A stretch of 39,952 bases of DNA, taken from positions 1 through 39,952 of the forward strand of contig POWB01000022.1 in assembly GCA_010912705.1 (NCBI GenBank), written 5' to 3'. The notes under the pieces are model-generated. The model was not told where the DNA came from and did not search any database. It saw only the letters and a program-made list of their open reading frames with translations. Positions 32,416 to 39,952 of this stretch are shown piece by piece (position 1 is the first letter of the stretch; each line of letters begins with the position of its first letter). The DNA comes from Halochromatium sp. (GTDB taxonomy: Bacteria; Pseudomonadota; Gammaproteobacteria; Chromatiales; Chromatiaceae). Both the position numbers and the translations under genes were made by a program.

Positions 32416-35043
32416 ATGGCCGATTTCGCAAAAGAGATCCTGCCGGTCAATCTCGAAGATGAGATGCGCCAGTCTTACCTCGACTACGCGATGAGCGTGA
32501 TCGTTGGGCGGGCGCTGCCGGATGTGCGCGATGGGCTCAAGCCCGTGCATCGCCGCGTGCTGTTCGCGATGAACGTGCTCGGCAACGATTGGAACAAGCC
32601 CTATAAGAAATCAGCGCGCGTGGTCGGCGACGTCATCGGTAAGTACCATCCGCACGGCGACACCGCGGTCTACGACACCATCGTGCGCATGGCGCAGCCG
32701 TTCTCGATGCGCTACATGCTGATCGACGGCCAGGGCAACTTCGGCTCGGTCGATGGCGACTCGCCAGCGGCGATGCGCTACACCGAAGTGCGCATGGCGC
32801 GCATCGCCCACGCGCTGCTCGATGATCTCGACAAGGAGACGGTCGACTTCATCCCCAACTACGACGAGTCCGAGCAGGAGCCGACGGTCCTGCCGGCGCG
32901 CTTCCCAAACCTCTTGGTCAATGGCTCCTCCGGCATCGCGGTGGGCATGGCCACCAACATCCCGCCGCATAACCTCGGTGAGATCATCGATGCCTGCCTG
33001 GCAATCATCGATGATCCTCTGGTCTCGATCGAGCGGCTGATGGAGATCGTGCCCGGCCCGGACTTCCCCACCGCGGCGATCATCAACGGCATTCGCGGTA
33101 TTCGCGAGGCCTATCGCAGCGGCCGTGGTCGGATTCGGCTGCGCGCGCGCACCCACCAGGAGACCGAGTCGCGTAGCAAGCGCGAGGCGATCATCATCAC
33201 CGAGCTTCCCTATCAGGTCAACAAGGCGCGCATGCTCGAGAAAATGGCCGAGCTGGTGCGCGAGAAGAAGCTCGAGGGCATCGCCGAGCTGCGCGATGAG
33301 TCGGATAAGGACGGCATGCGCGTCGTGATCGAGATCAAGCGCGATCACTATCCAGACGTGGTGCTGAACAACCTCTATCAGCACACGAACATGCAGACCG
33401 TGTTCGGCATCAACATGGTCGCCCTAGTCGATGGTCAGCCGCGCACGCTGAATCTCAAGCAGATGCTCGAGTACTTCTTGCGCCATCGCCGCGATGTCGT
33501 CACTCGCCGCACCATCTACGAGCTGCGCAAGGCGCGCGACCGCGCCCATCTCTTGGAGGGCTATACGGTCGCGCTGGCCAACATTGATGAGGTGATTGCC
33601 CTGATCAAGGCATCGGCCAGCCCGGCCGATGCCCGCGAAGGGCTGATGGCGCGTGATTGGGCGGCTGGCGCGGTGGCTGGCATGCTCGAGCGCGCCGGTG
33701 CCAACGAGACCCGGCCGGATGATCTCGAGGCCGGCTTCGGACTCCGCGAGGACGGCCTCTATCGACTCAGCGAGCGTCAAGCGCGTGCGATCTTGGACCT
33801 GCAGCTACAGCGCCTGACCGGGCTCGAGCAAGATAAGATCGTCAAGGAATTCGAGTCTATCCTTGTGACCATCGCCGAGCTCTTATCGATCTTGCGTGAC
33901 CCGGACCGGCTGATGCAGGTGATCCGCGAGGAGCTGACCGCAATCCGTGATCAATATGCCGACGCGCGCCGTACTGAGATCATTGAGGATCAGGCCGACA
34001 TCTCGCTCTTAGACCTGATCGCGCCCGAAGATGTGGTGGTCACGCTCTCGCATGCTGGCTATGTCAAGGCGCAGCCGATCGCCGAGTATCAGGCCCAGCG
34101 CCGCGGTGGCAAGGGCCGCAGTGCCTCCAACCTCAAGGATGAGGACTTCATCGACCGGCTCTTCGTCGCCAATTCGCACGACACGGTGCTCTGCTTCTCC
34201 AGCCACGGCAAGGTCTATTGGCTCAAGGTCTACGAGCTGCCCCAGGCCAGCTATGGCGGTCGCGGGCGACCGATTGTCAACCTGCTGCCGCTGGAAAAAG
34301 ACGAGCGCATCAATGCCACCCTGCCGGTGCCTGAGTATCAGGAAGGCAGCTTCGTCTTCATGGCGACCAGTCAGGGCACAGTCAAGAAGACGCCCTTATC
34401 GGACTTCTCGCGCCCCTTGTCACGCGGCATCATCGCCATCGACCTGCGCCAGGACGAATATCTGATCGGCGTCGCCGTCACCGATGGTCGCCAGGACATG
34501 ATGCTGTTTAGCTCTGCCGGCAAGGCGGTCCGCTTCAACGAGTCCGAGGTGCGCTCGATGGGGCGCACCGCGCATGGCGTGCGTGGTATCTCGCTTGGCG
34601 AGGGCCAGCGCGTGATCTCGCTGCTGGTGGCCGAGCCTGGTACTGTGCTCACAGTGGGTGCCAACGGCCAAGGCAAGCGCACCCCGGTCGAGGAATTCCC
34701 GACCAAGGGCCGTGGCACCAAAGGCGTGATCTCGATGCGCATCGGTGAGCGCAACGCCGAGCAGGTTGGCGCCGTGCTGGTGCGTCCCGGTGATGAGATC
34801 ATGCTCATCACCGAGGCCGGTACCCTGGTTCGTACCGGGGTCGATGATATCTCCATCATGAGCCGCAACACCTGGGGCGTGAAGCTGATCAACCTTGGCG
34901 ACAACCAGCGCCTAGCCGGCATCGAGCGCATCATCGCCCTGAACGGCGATGAAGACGGCGCTGCCCCTGAAGCGGGCGTTGCTGAGGGCGATTCCGCCGG
35001 CGGCAACTCATCCGAGGATGGCGAAGGCCCTGCTGCGGATTGA
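32416..35043 (+). CDS. gyrA: DNA gyrase subunit A
   Basis: GyrA is the breaking/rejoining subunit of gyrase. The 875-residue protein shows the [22 protein letters not shown] opening, the catalytic-Tyr region [11 protein letters not shown], and C-terminal beta-pinwheel repeats with the QRRGGKG box. In the quinolone-resistance region, [14 protein letters not shown] has Thr at the place of E. coli Ser83 and keeps the Asp of position 87; Thr is also found naturally in other gammaproteobacteria. TAAGGAATC lies upstream of the start. A TACAAT (32232-32237) with a poor -35 is the only promoter hint in the 204-base gap. The last ~30 residues are acidic and Gly/Ala/Ser-rich. Confidence 0.99.
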   Translation: MADFAKEILPVNLEDEMRQSYLDYAMSVIVGRALPDVRDGLKPVHRRVLFAMNVLGNDWNKPYKKSARVVGDVIGKYHPHGDTAVYDTIVRMAQPFSMRYMLIDGQGNFGSVDGDSPAAMRYTEVRMARIAHALLDDLDKETVDFIPNYDESEQEPTVLPARFPNLLVNGSSGIAVGMATNIPPHNLGEIIDACLAIIDDPLVSIERLMEIVPGPDFPTAAIINGIRGIREAYRSGRGRIRLRARTHQETESRSKREAIIITELPYQVNKARMLEKMAELVREKKLEGIAELRDESDKDGMRVVIEIKRDHYPDVVLNNLYQHTNMQTVFGINMVALVDGQPRTLNLKQMLEYFLRHRRDVVTRRTIYELRKARDRAHLLEGYTVALANIDEVIALIKASASPADAREGLMARDWAAGAVAGMLERAGANETRPDDLEAGFGLREDGLYRLSERQARAILDLQLQRLTGLEQDKIVKEFESILVTIAELLSILRDPDRLMQVIREELTAIRDQYADARRTEIIEDQADISLLDLIAPEDVVVTLSHAGYVKAQPIAEYQAQRRGGKGRSASNLKDEDFIDRLFVANSHDTVLCFSSHGKVYWLKVYELPQASYGGRGRPIVNLLPLEKDERINATLPVPEYQEGSFVFMATSQGTVKKTPLSDFSRPLSRGIIAIDLRQDEYLIGVAVTDGRQDMMLFSSAGKAVRFNESEVRSMGRTAHGVRGISLGEGQRVISLLVAEPGTVLTVGANGQGKRTPVEEFPTKGRGTKGVISMRIGERNAEQVGAVLVRPGDEIMLITEAGTLVRTGVDDISIMSRNTWGVKLINLGDNQRLAGIERIIALNGDEDGAAPEAGVAEGDSAGGNSSEDGEGPAAD

Positions 35044-35089
35044 TGTGCGTCCCTGTTCAACCAATCGAACCCAGAAGAAGGTACAGCTG

Positions 35090-36169
35090 ATGTCTCGACC
35101 CTACAACTTCAGCGCCGGCCCGGCGATGCTGCCCGAGCCGGTGCTCAGTCAAGCTCAGGAAGAGATGCTGGACTGGAACGGCAGCGGCATGTGCGTGGCC
35201 GAGATGAGCCATCGTGGCAAGGAATTTATGGGGATCGCGGAGCAGGCCGAGCAGGATCTGCGTGAGCTCCTGGCGATTCCAGACGGCTACCGGGTGCTGT
35301 TCCTACAGGGCGGCGCCACGAGTCAGTTCGCGATGGTGCCGATGAACCTGACCGCGACCACCGGCAAGGCCGATTACCTGAATACCGGCAGCTGGTCGAA
35401 GAAGGCGATCGCCGAGGCGCACCGCTTCTGCTCGGTTCATGTCGCCGCCAGCACCCAGCCCGAGCGCTTTGTGCGTGCGCCCAAGCAGGCTGAGCTGGCG
35501 CTTTCCGATGATGCTGCCTACCTGCATTACACGCCCAACGAGACCATCGAGGGTGTCGAGTTTCCGTACGTCCCCGAGACCCAGGCACCGTTGGTGGCGG
35601 ATATGTCATCGACGCTGTTATCGCGCCCCATCGATGTTTCGCGCTATGGGCTCATCTACGCCGGGGCGCAGAAGAACATCGGTCCAGCCGGACTCACCAT
35701 CGTCATCTTGCGCGAAGACCTGATCGCGGAGCCAATCACCGGCACCCCGACCATGTTCGACTATCGGACCCATGCCGACAGTGCCTCGATGTACAACACA
35801 CCGCCGACCTATGCCTGGTACCTAGCTGGACTGGTCTTTCAATGGCTCAAGGATCTCGGCGGACTCGAGGCGATGGGCGAGATCAACCGGCGTAAGGCCG
35901 AGAAGCTCTATGCGGCGATCGATGATTCCAGTTTCTATGCCAATCCGGTTGAGCCGGCATCACGCTCTTGGATGAATGTGCCCTTTACCCTGGCTGATCC
36001 GGGTCTTGATGCGGATTTCCTAGCTGGCGCCAAGATGGCGGGCCTGCTGACCCTGAAGGGTCATCGCTCGGTCGGTGGCATGCGTGCGAGTATCTACAAT
36101 GCGATGCCAGAGGCTGGCGTGGACGCACTGATCGCCTTTATGGCCGAGTTCGAGCGCACCAAGGGGTGA
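35090..36169 (+). CDS. serC: Phosphoserine aminotransferase
   Basis: SerC makes phosphoserine from phosphohydroxypyruvate and also serves pyridoxal phosphate synthesis. The 359-residue length is normal. The YNFSAGPAMLPEPVL opening, FLQGGATSQFAMVPMNL and the PLP-lysine block GAQKNIGPAGL are diagnostic. The start at 35090 follows AGAAGGTACAGCTG; the longer open frame upstream overlaps gyrA and is not used. gyrA-serC order is typical for gammaproteobacteria, and serA follows directly. Confidence 0.98.
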   Translation: MSRPYNFSAGPAMLPEPVLSQAQEEMLDWNGSGMCVAEMSHRGKEFMGIAEQAEQDLRELLAIPDGYRVLFLQGGATSQFAMVPMNLTATTGKADYLNTGSWSKKAIAEAHRFCSVHVAASTQPERFVRAPKQAELALSDDAAYLHYTPNETIEGVEFPYVPETQAPLVADMSSTLLSRPIDVSRYGLIYAGAQKNIGPAGLTIVILREDLIAEPITGTPTMFDYRTHADSASMYNTPPTYAWYLAGLVFQWLKDLGGLEAMGEINRRKAEKLYAAIDDSSFYANPVEPASRSWMNVPFTLADPGLDADFLAGAKMAGLLTLKGHRSVGGMRASIYNAMPEAGVDALIAFMAEFERTKG

Positions 36170-36174
36170 GTGGG

Positions 36175-37356
36175 ATGTATAAGATTCAGACGCTGAACAA
36201 TATCTCGGTAGCGGGCCTCAACCGGCTGCCGCGCGAGCGGTATGAGATCGCCTCCGAGCTCAGCCATCCGGATGCGATCCTGGTGCGCTCGGCGAAGATG
36301 CATGATCTGCCGGTGCCTGAGAGTCTGAAGGCGATTGGCCGCGCGGGCGCTGGTGTGAACAATATCCCAGTGCAGGCGATGACTGAGCGTGGCATTGCCG
36401 TGTTCAATGCACCGGGGGCTAATGCCAATGCGGTCAAGGAGCTGGTGCTGGCCGGGATGCTGCTGGCAGCGCGCAACATTGCCCAAGGCTGGCAATTTGC
36501 GCGCGGACTCGAGGGCGAGGATGCGGCCATCTCCAAGGCGGTCGAGGCCGGTAAGAAGCAGTTTGTCGGTTTTGAGCTGCCTGGCCGTACCCTCGGCGTG
36601 ATTGGGCTGGGCGCGATTGGCGTCCTGGTCGCCAATGCCGCGCGTGCGTTGGGGATGAAGGTGGTCGGCTATGATCCGAGTATCACGGTGCGTAGCGCCT
36701 GGAAGCTCGAGTCAGATGTCGAGGCGGCGCTTTCGGTCGATGATCTGGTCTCTCGCTCGGATTTCATCAGCTTTCATGTTCCGCTCACTGAGAAGACGCG
36801 GCACATGATCAATGCCGAGCGCATCCAGAGCATGCGTGATGGGGCGGTGCTGCTCAACTTCTCGCGCGATGGCATCATCGATGACGATGCCGCGGTGACG
36901 GCCCTCGATGCCGGCAAGCTCTATGCGTATGTCTGTGACTTCCCAAGTAATCTGTTGAAAGGTCATCCGCGTGTCGTGACCTTGCCGCATCTAGGTGCTT
37001 CTACCTGCGAGGCCGAGGAGAATTGCGCGGTGATGGTCGCGGATCAGGTTCGCGCCTATCTCGAGGATGGCAATGTCAGCAATTCGGTCAACTTCCCCGA
37101 GATCCATTTGCCGCGCAACGGTGGACATCGTATGGCGGTGGTGAACCGTAACGTGCCGAACATGCTTGGGCAGATCTCGACCGATCTCGCTGCGGATGGT
37201 CTGAATATTATCGATATGTTGAACCGGTCACGAGAGGATCTGGCTGTGACCTTGATCGATATCGACAAGCCTTGTACCCAGGATACCGCGCAACGCATTG
37301 CGCGCATTGAGGGGGTGCTCTCGGTGCGTTGCTTGGCAGATACTGCGCGCGGCTGA
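36175..37356 (+). CDS. serA: D-3-phosphoglycerate dehydrogenase
   Basis: SerA begins serine synthesis from 3-phosphoglycerate, the step before SerC. The 393-residue protein has the D-2-hydroxyacid dehydrogenase fold with the nucleotide motif GVIGLGAIGVLVANAA, the catalytic His in TLPHLGASTCEAEEN, and a C-terminal ACT domain (from about residue 320). Start ATG 36175 has GGGGTGAG just upstream; a GTG at 36166 would overlap the serC stop. Serine genes placed together between gyrA and pheA suggest one operon. Confidence 0.96.
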   Translation: MYKIQTLNNISVAGLNRLPRERYEIASELSHPDAILVRSAKMHDLPVPESLKAIGRAGAGVNNIPVQAMTERGIAVFNAPGANANAVKELVLAGMLLAARNIAQGWQFARGLEGEDAAISKAVEAGKKQFVGFELPGRTLGVIGLGAIGVLVANAARALGMKVVGYDPSITVRSAWKLESDVEAALSVDDLVSRSDFISFHVPLTEKTRHMINAERIQSMRDGAVLLNFSRDGIIDDDAAVTALDAGKLYAYVCDFPSNLLKGHPRVVTLPHLGASTCEAEENCAVMVADQVRAYLEDGNVSNSVNFPEIHLPRNGGHRMAVVNRNVPNMLGQISTDLAADGLNIIDMLNRSREDLAVTLIDIDKPCTQDTAQRIARIEGVLSVRCLADTARG

Positions 37357-37476
37357 GGTCGGCGAGATCCGGTACCATGGCCGAGTCTTCCTTGTCTTCC
37401 TGGATCAACAAGCGCGACCGACACGCATGACTGGCATCGCTCAGCATTATCCGATCAGCCACCGGAACTGGACCCT

Positions 37477-38562
37477 ATGACCAGCGACGACCAGCTGCAG
37501 CAGGTGCGTGCGCGAATCAATGCCATCGATGCCGAGCTGTTGCGGCTGATCTCCGAGCGCGCCGCCTGTGCCCAGGATGTTGCCAAGATCAAGGATGCTC
37601 ATGGCGAATCGGTGAAATACTACCGTCCCGAGCGCGAGGCTGAGATCCTACGTCGGATCAAGGCTGAGAACCCAGGGCCGCTCGATGCTGAGGAGATCGC
37701 GCGGCTGTTCCGCGAGATCATGTCGGCCTGCCTGGCGCTCGAAAAGCCGCTCAAGGTCGGCTATCTAGGGCCTGAAGGTACCTTCACTCAAGCCGCAGCG
37801 CTGAAGCATTTTGGCCACTCGGTCCAGGCGCAGCCGTTTGGCGCCATCGGCGATATCTTTCGCGAGGTTGAGTCGGGTGCCTGCGACTATGGCGTGGTGC
37901 CGGTTGAGAACTCGACCGAAGGCGTGGTCAACCATACGCTCGATATGTTCATGCGCTCGCCGTTGCTGATCGCCGGCGAGGTGACGCTGCGCATCCACCA
38001 TCATCTGCTGTCCAATGCTGAGGATCTCAGCCTGATACAGCGGGTCTATTCGCACCAGCAATCCCTCGCGCAATGCCGCGGCTGGCTCGATCGCTATCTG
38101 CCAAACGCCGAGCGGATCGCGGTCGGCACCAATGCCGATGCGGCCAAGTTGGCGGCGGTTGCTGAGGATGCTGCGGCGGTGGCCAGCGAGGCGGCTGCTG
38201 AGCTCTATGCCCTCAAGGTGCTGGCCCAGCGCATCGAGGATGAGCCTGGTAATACCACAAGATTCTTGGTCATTGGCCCTGAAGATTCACCGCCGAGTGG
38301 GCATGACAAGACCAGTATGCTCTTGTCGTGCCGGAATGAGGCCGGTGGCTTGCATCGATTGTTGACGCCCTTTGCGAAGCAGGGCCTGAGCATGACGCGG
38401 ATCGAGTCGCGGCCCTCGCGTCAGGGAGTCTGGGATTATGTCTTCTTCGTTGATGTCTGCGGGCACCGTCAGTCGCCGGAGGTTGCTGCTGCCCTGGCTG
38501 AGCTGAAAGGCGCAGCTAATCTGTGTAAGGTGCTTGGCTCTTATCCGGAGGCGGTGATTTAG
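37477..38562 (+). CDS. pheA: Bifunctional chorismate mutase/prephenate dehydratase
   Basis: PheA converts chorismate to prephenate and on to phenylpyruvate. The 361-residue P-protein has the helical mutase domain (residues 1 to about 88, with IDAELLRLISERA), the dehydratase domain opening VGYLGPEGTFTQAAA, the VVPVENSTEGVV and TTRFLVIG blocks, and a C-terminal ACT domain with the Phe-binding ESRPSRQGVWDYVFFVD region. The length suits the family. It starts 120 bases after serA. Confidence 0.98.
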   Translation: MTSDDQLQQVRARINAIDAELLRLISERAACAQDVAKIKDAHGESVKYYRPEREAEILRRIKAENPGPLDAEEIARLFREIMSACLALEKPLKVGYLGPEGTFTQAAALKHFGHSVQAQPFGAIGDIFREVESGACDYGVVPVENSTEGVVNHTLDMFMRSPLLIAGEVTLRIHHHLLSNAEDLSLIQRVYSHQQSLAQCRGWLDRYLPNAERIAVGTNADAAKLAAVAEDAAAVASEAAAELYALKVLAQRIEDEPGNTTRFLVIGPEDSPPSGHDKTSMLLSCRNEAGGLHRLLTPFAKQGLSMTRIESRPSRQGVWDYVFFVDVCGHRQSPEVAAALAELKGAANLCKVLGSYPEAVI

Positions 38563-38569
38563 GGAAGAA

Positions 38570-38610
38570 GTGGTTAGTGGTTAGTGGTGACTGGTGAGTG
38601 GTGAGTGACC
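38570..38610. repeat. Degenerate GTGGTTA/GTGGTGA repeat before hisC
   Basis: Short tandem units of TGGTTAG and TGGTGAG type fill the 49-base gap between pheA and hisC and reach the hisC GTG start. They take the place of a normal ribosome site; the GAGTGGTGAG units may act as one. Confidence 0.65.
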
Positions 38611-38611
38611 T

Positions 38612-39736
38612 GTGAATAACCAATTTCTCGAGCGTGCTGTGCCGCATATTGCGGGGTTGACGCCTTATGTGCCGGGTAAGCCGGTGACTGAGCTTGAGCG
38701 TGAGCTTGGGATTAGTGGCTCGGTGAAGTTGGCGTCGAATGAGAATCCGCTCGGTTGTGGTGAGGCGGCGCGGGCGGCTTATGCGGCGGTGGCGGCCGAG
38801 CTGGGGCGGTATCCCGATGGCGGCGGGTTTGCGCTGCGCAGTGCCATTGCTGCGCATCATGGCGTTGCGCCTGAGCAGGTGACGCTTGGGAATGGCTCCA
38901 ATGACGTGCTTGATCTGGTTGCGCGGGTGTTTCTGCATCCTGGCGTCGAGTCGGTGTTCTCTGAGCATGCGTTTGCTGTTTATCCGATTGCAATCATGTC
39001 AGTTGGCGCGCTCGCGCGCGTGGCGCCGGCACGTGATTTTGGGCATGATTTGGATGCGATGGCGGCGCTGGTCAATGAGCAGACTGCTGTGGTTTGGATC
39101 GCCAATCCGAATAATCCGACTGGAACCTGGCTGGCTGCTGAGCCGCTCCATGCGTTCTTGTCTGGGCTGCCGGAACACTGTATGGCGGTGGTTGATGAGG
39201 CCTATTTCGAGTATGTCGATGAGGACGATTATCCGGATACAACCCGCTGGCTGGAGGAGTTTCCGAATCTGATCGTGACACGGACCTTTGCTAAGATCCA
39301 TGGTCTTGCGGCCTTACGAGTCGGTTATGGCCTGAGTCATCCGCATGCGGCTGCGCTGATGAATCGCGTTCGACACCCATTCAATGTCAATGCGCCGGCA
39401 CAGGCGGCGGCCTTGGCTGCACTCGGTGATCGGGAGCACGTTGAGCGCTCGATCGCGCATAACCACAGGGAGATGGCGCGTGTGGCCGCTGGGCTCAAGG
39501 CCTTGGGCCTCGATTGGATTCCTTCGGTGGGTAATTTTGTCACCGTTGATCTGGGGCAGCCGGTGGGACCCGTTGATCAGGCCTTGCTGCGCGAAGGGGT
39601 CATCTGTCGACCGGTCGCAAACTATGGCCTGCCAACCCATCTGCGCATCAGTGTCGGTCTGGCCGAGGAAAATGATCGTCTGTTGGCCGCGCTTGCCAAG
39701 GTGCTTGGCGAGGCGAGCAGACTTGGGAGCGGATGA
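38612..39736 (+). CDS. hisC: Histidinol-phosphate aminotransferase
   Basis: HisC acts in histidine synthesis and often transaminates aromatic precursors when placed beside pheA/tyrA. The 374-residue class-I/II aminotransferase has LASNENPLGCG, NGSNDVLDLVARVF, ANPNNPTGTW, VVDEAYFEY and the PLP-lysine block TRTFAKIHGLAALRVGYG. The start is GTG at 38612 (MNNQFLERAV). The first 400 bases use noticeably more G/T-ending codons than neighbouring genes. The stop overlaps tyrA as ATGATGA. Confidence 0.96.
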   Translation: MNNQFLERAVPHIAGLTPYVPGKPVTELERELGISGSVKLASNENPLGCGEAARAAYAAVAAELGRYPDGGGFALRSAIAAHHGVAPEQVTLGNGSNDVLDLVARVFLHPGVESVFSEHAFAVYPIAIMSVGALARVAPARDFGHDLDAMAALVNEQTAVVWIANPNNPTGTWLAAEPLHAFLSGLPEHCMAVVDEAYFEYVDEDDYPDTTRWLEEFPNLIVTRTFAKIHGLAALRVGYGLSHPHAAALMNRVRHPFNVNAPAQAAALAALGDREHVERSIAHNHREMARVAAGLKALGLDWIPSVGNFVTVDLGQPVGPVDQALLREGVICRPVANYGLPTHLRISVGLAEENDRLLAALAKVLGEASRLGSG

Positions 39737-39952
39737 TGATCGAGCGGCTCGCAGTGATCGGCGTCGGTCTGATCGGCGGCTCGTTGGCACGAGCTTTGCG
39801 GTCGGCCGATGCGGTGGGGGAGGTCGTTGGCTGCGGTCGCTCGATCGAAAACCTCGAGCTCGCGCTGGAGCTTGGCGTGATTGACGACTATGCCTCTGAT
39901 CCTGGGGATGCGGTCGCCGGTGCCGATATGGTGTTCATCGCCGTGCCTTTAG
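39733..39952 (+). CDS. tyrA: Prephenate dehydrogenase, cut by the window end
   Basis: Only the first 73 codons are present. The MMIERLAVIGVGLIGGSLARAL opening holds the GxGxxG nucleotide site of prephenate/arogenate dehydrogenases, followed by ADMVFIAVP. Start at 39733 (or 39736) overlaps the hisC stop. pheA-hisC-tyrA is the standard gammaproteobacterial order, which supports the call; aroA would be expected next. Confidence 0.93.
   Translation, partial: MMIERLAVIGVGLIGGSLARALRSADAVGEVVGCGRSIENLELALELGVIDDYASDPGDAVAGADMVFIAVPL

Noticed and set aside
32416..35043. Quinolone resistance change in GyrA (Thr at the Ser83 place)
   Set aside because: Thr at this place is a natural state in other gammaproteobacteria, so it is not evidence of selection.
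38570..38610. CRISPR-like short tandem repeat
   Set aside because: Units are only about 7 bases, degenerate and without spacers; no cas genes nearby.

Overview
The window comes from a purple sulfur bacterium (Chromatiaceae-type gammaproteobacterium), and positions 1 to about 27,800 are most of a photosynthesis gene cluster. The evidence is a puf operon of the form pufB1A1-L-M-C-B2A2-B3A3, the layout known from Allochromatium vinosum, with bchCXYZ upstream, three LH2 (puc) gene pairs, and a carotenoid set that includes a lycopene cyclase, a Rieske-containing aromatic-ring-forming CrtU, CrtC and two adjacent CrtD-family enzymes. CrtY + CrtU + CrtC + CrtD paralogs is the gene set described for the aromatic ketocarotenoid okenone, so an okenone-type organism is inferred. 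CrtF, CrtB, CrtE and CrtI are not in the window.

Layout. 1-967: an A/G-rich tract and hairpin, pucBA pair 1 (minus) and its promoter. 1051-5064: crtU (minus), then crtY and an unknown membrane protein (plus). 5096-6018: a dispersed repeat, a terminator, pucBA pair 2 (minus) and its promoter. 6105-10790: an unknown 152-residue membrane-anchored protein (minus), two CrtD-family oxidases/desaturases and crtC (plus). 10890-15747: pucBA pair 3 followed in the same direction by a cytochrome P450, a leucine-carboxyl-methyltransferase-family enzyme and dxs, with overlapping reading frames. 15748-16396: an apparently orphan photosynthesis-type promoter and a small DUF2892-like membrane protein. 16800-21983: bchC-X-Y-Z. 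22348-27794: the puf operon with a long leader that contains an intrinsic terminator, ending in a strong terminator.

From 27,873 on the content is ordinary chromosome: a small membrane protein with uppP, an alkaline-phosphatase-superfamily protein, uvrC, gyrA, and the serine/aromatic/histidine run serC-serA-pheA-hisC-tyrA (tyrA cut by the window end).

How the parts work together. DXS feeds isoprenoid precursors; CrtY and CrtU make a cyclised, aromatic end group; CrtC and the CrtD-family pair modify the open end; BchCXYZ carry out late bacteriochlorophyll steps; puf and puc encode the reaction centre, LH1 and LH2. Six copies of one composite promoter (two TGT-N12-ACA-type boxes 26 bp apart, one over a TTGACA -35 and one over a TA(A/G)ACT -10) sit before all three puc pairs, bchC, pufB1 and one place with no recognisable gene. 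This points to common control by a PpsR/CrtJ-type repressor.

The most unusual content is the puc-P450-methyltransferase-dxs transcription unit. Next are the terminator inside the puf leader, the orphan promoter, the long Ala/Glu/Pro tail of PufC, and two unknown membrane proteins placed among pigment genes. All functions are judged by reading motifs by eye; no database search was run.
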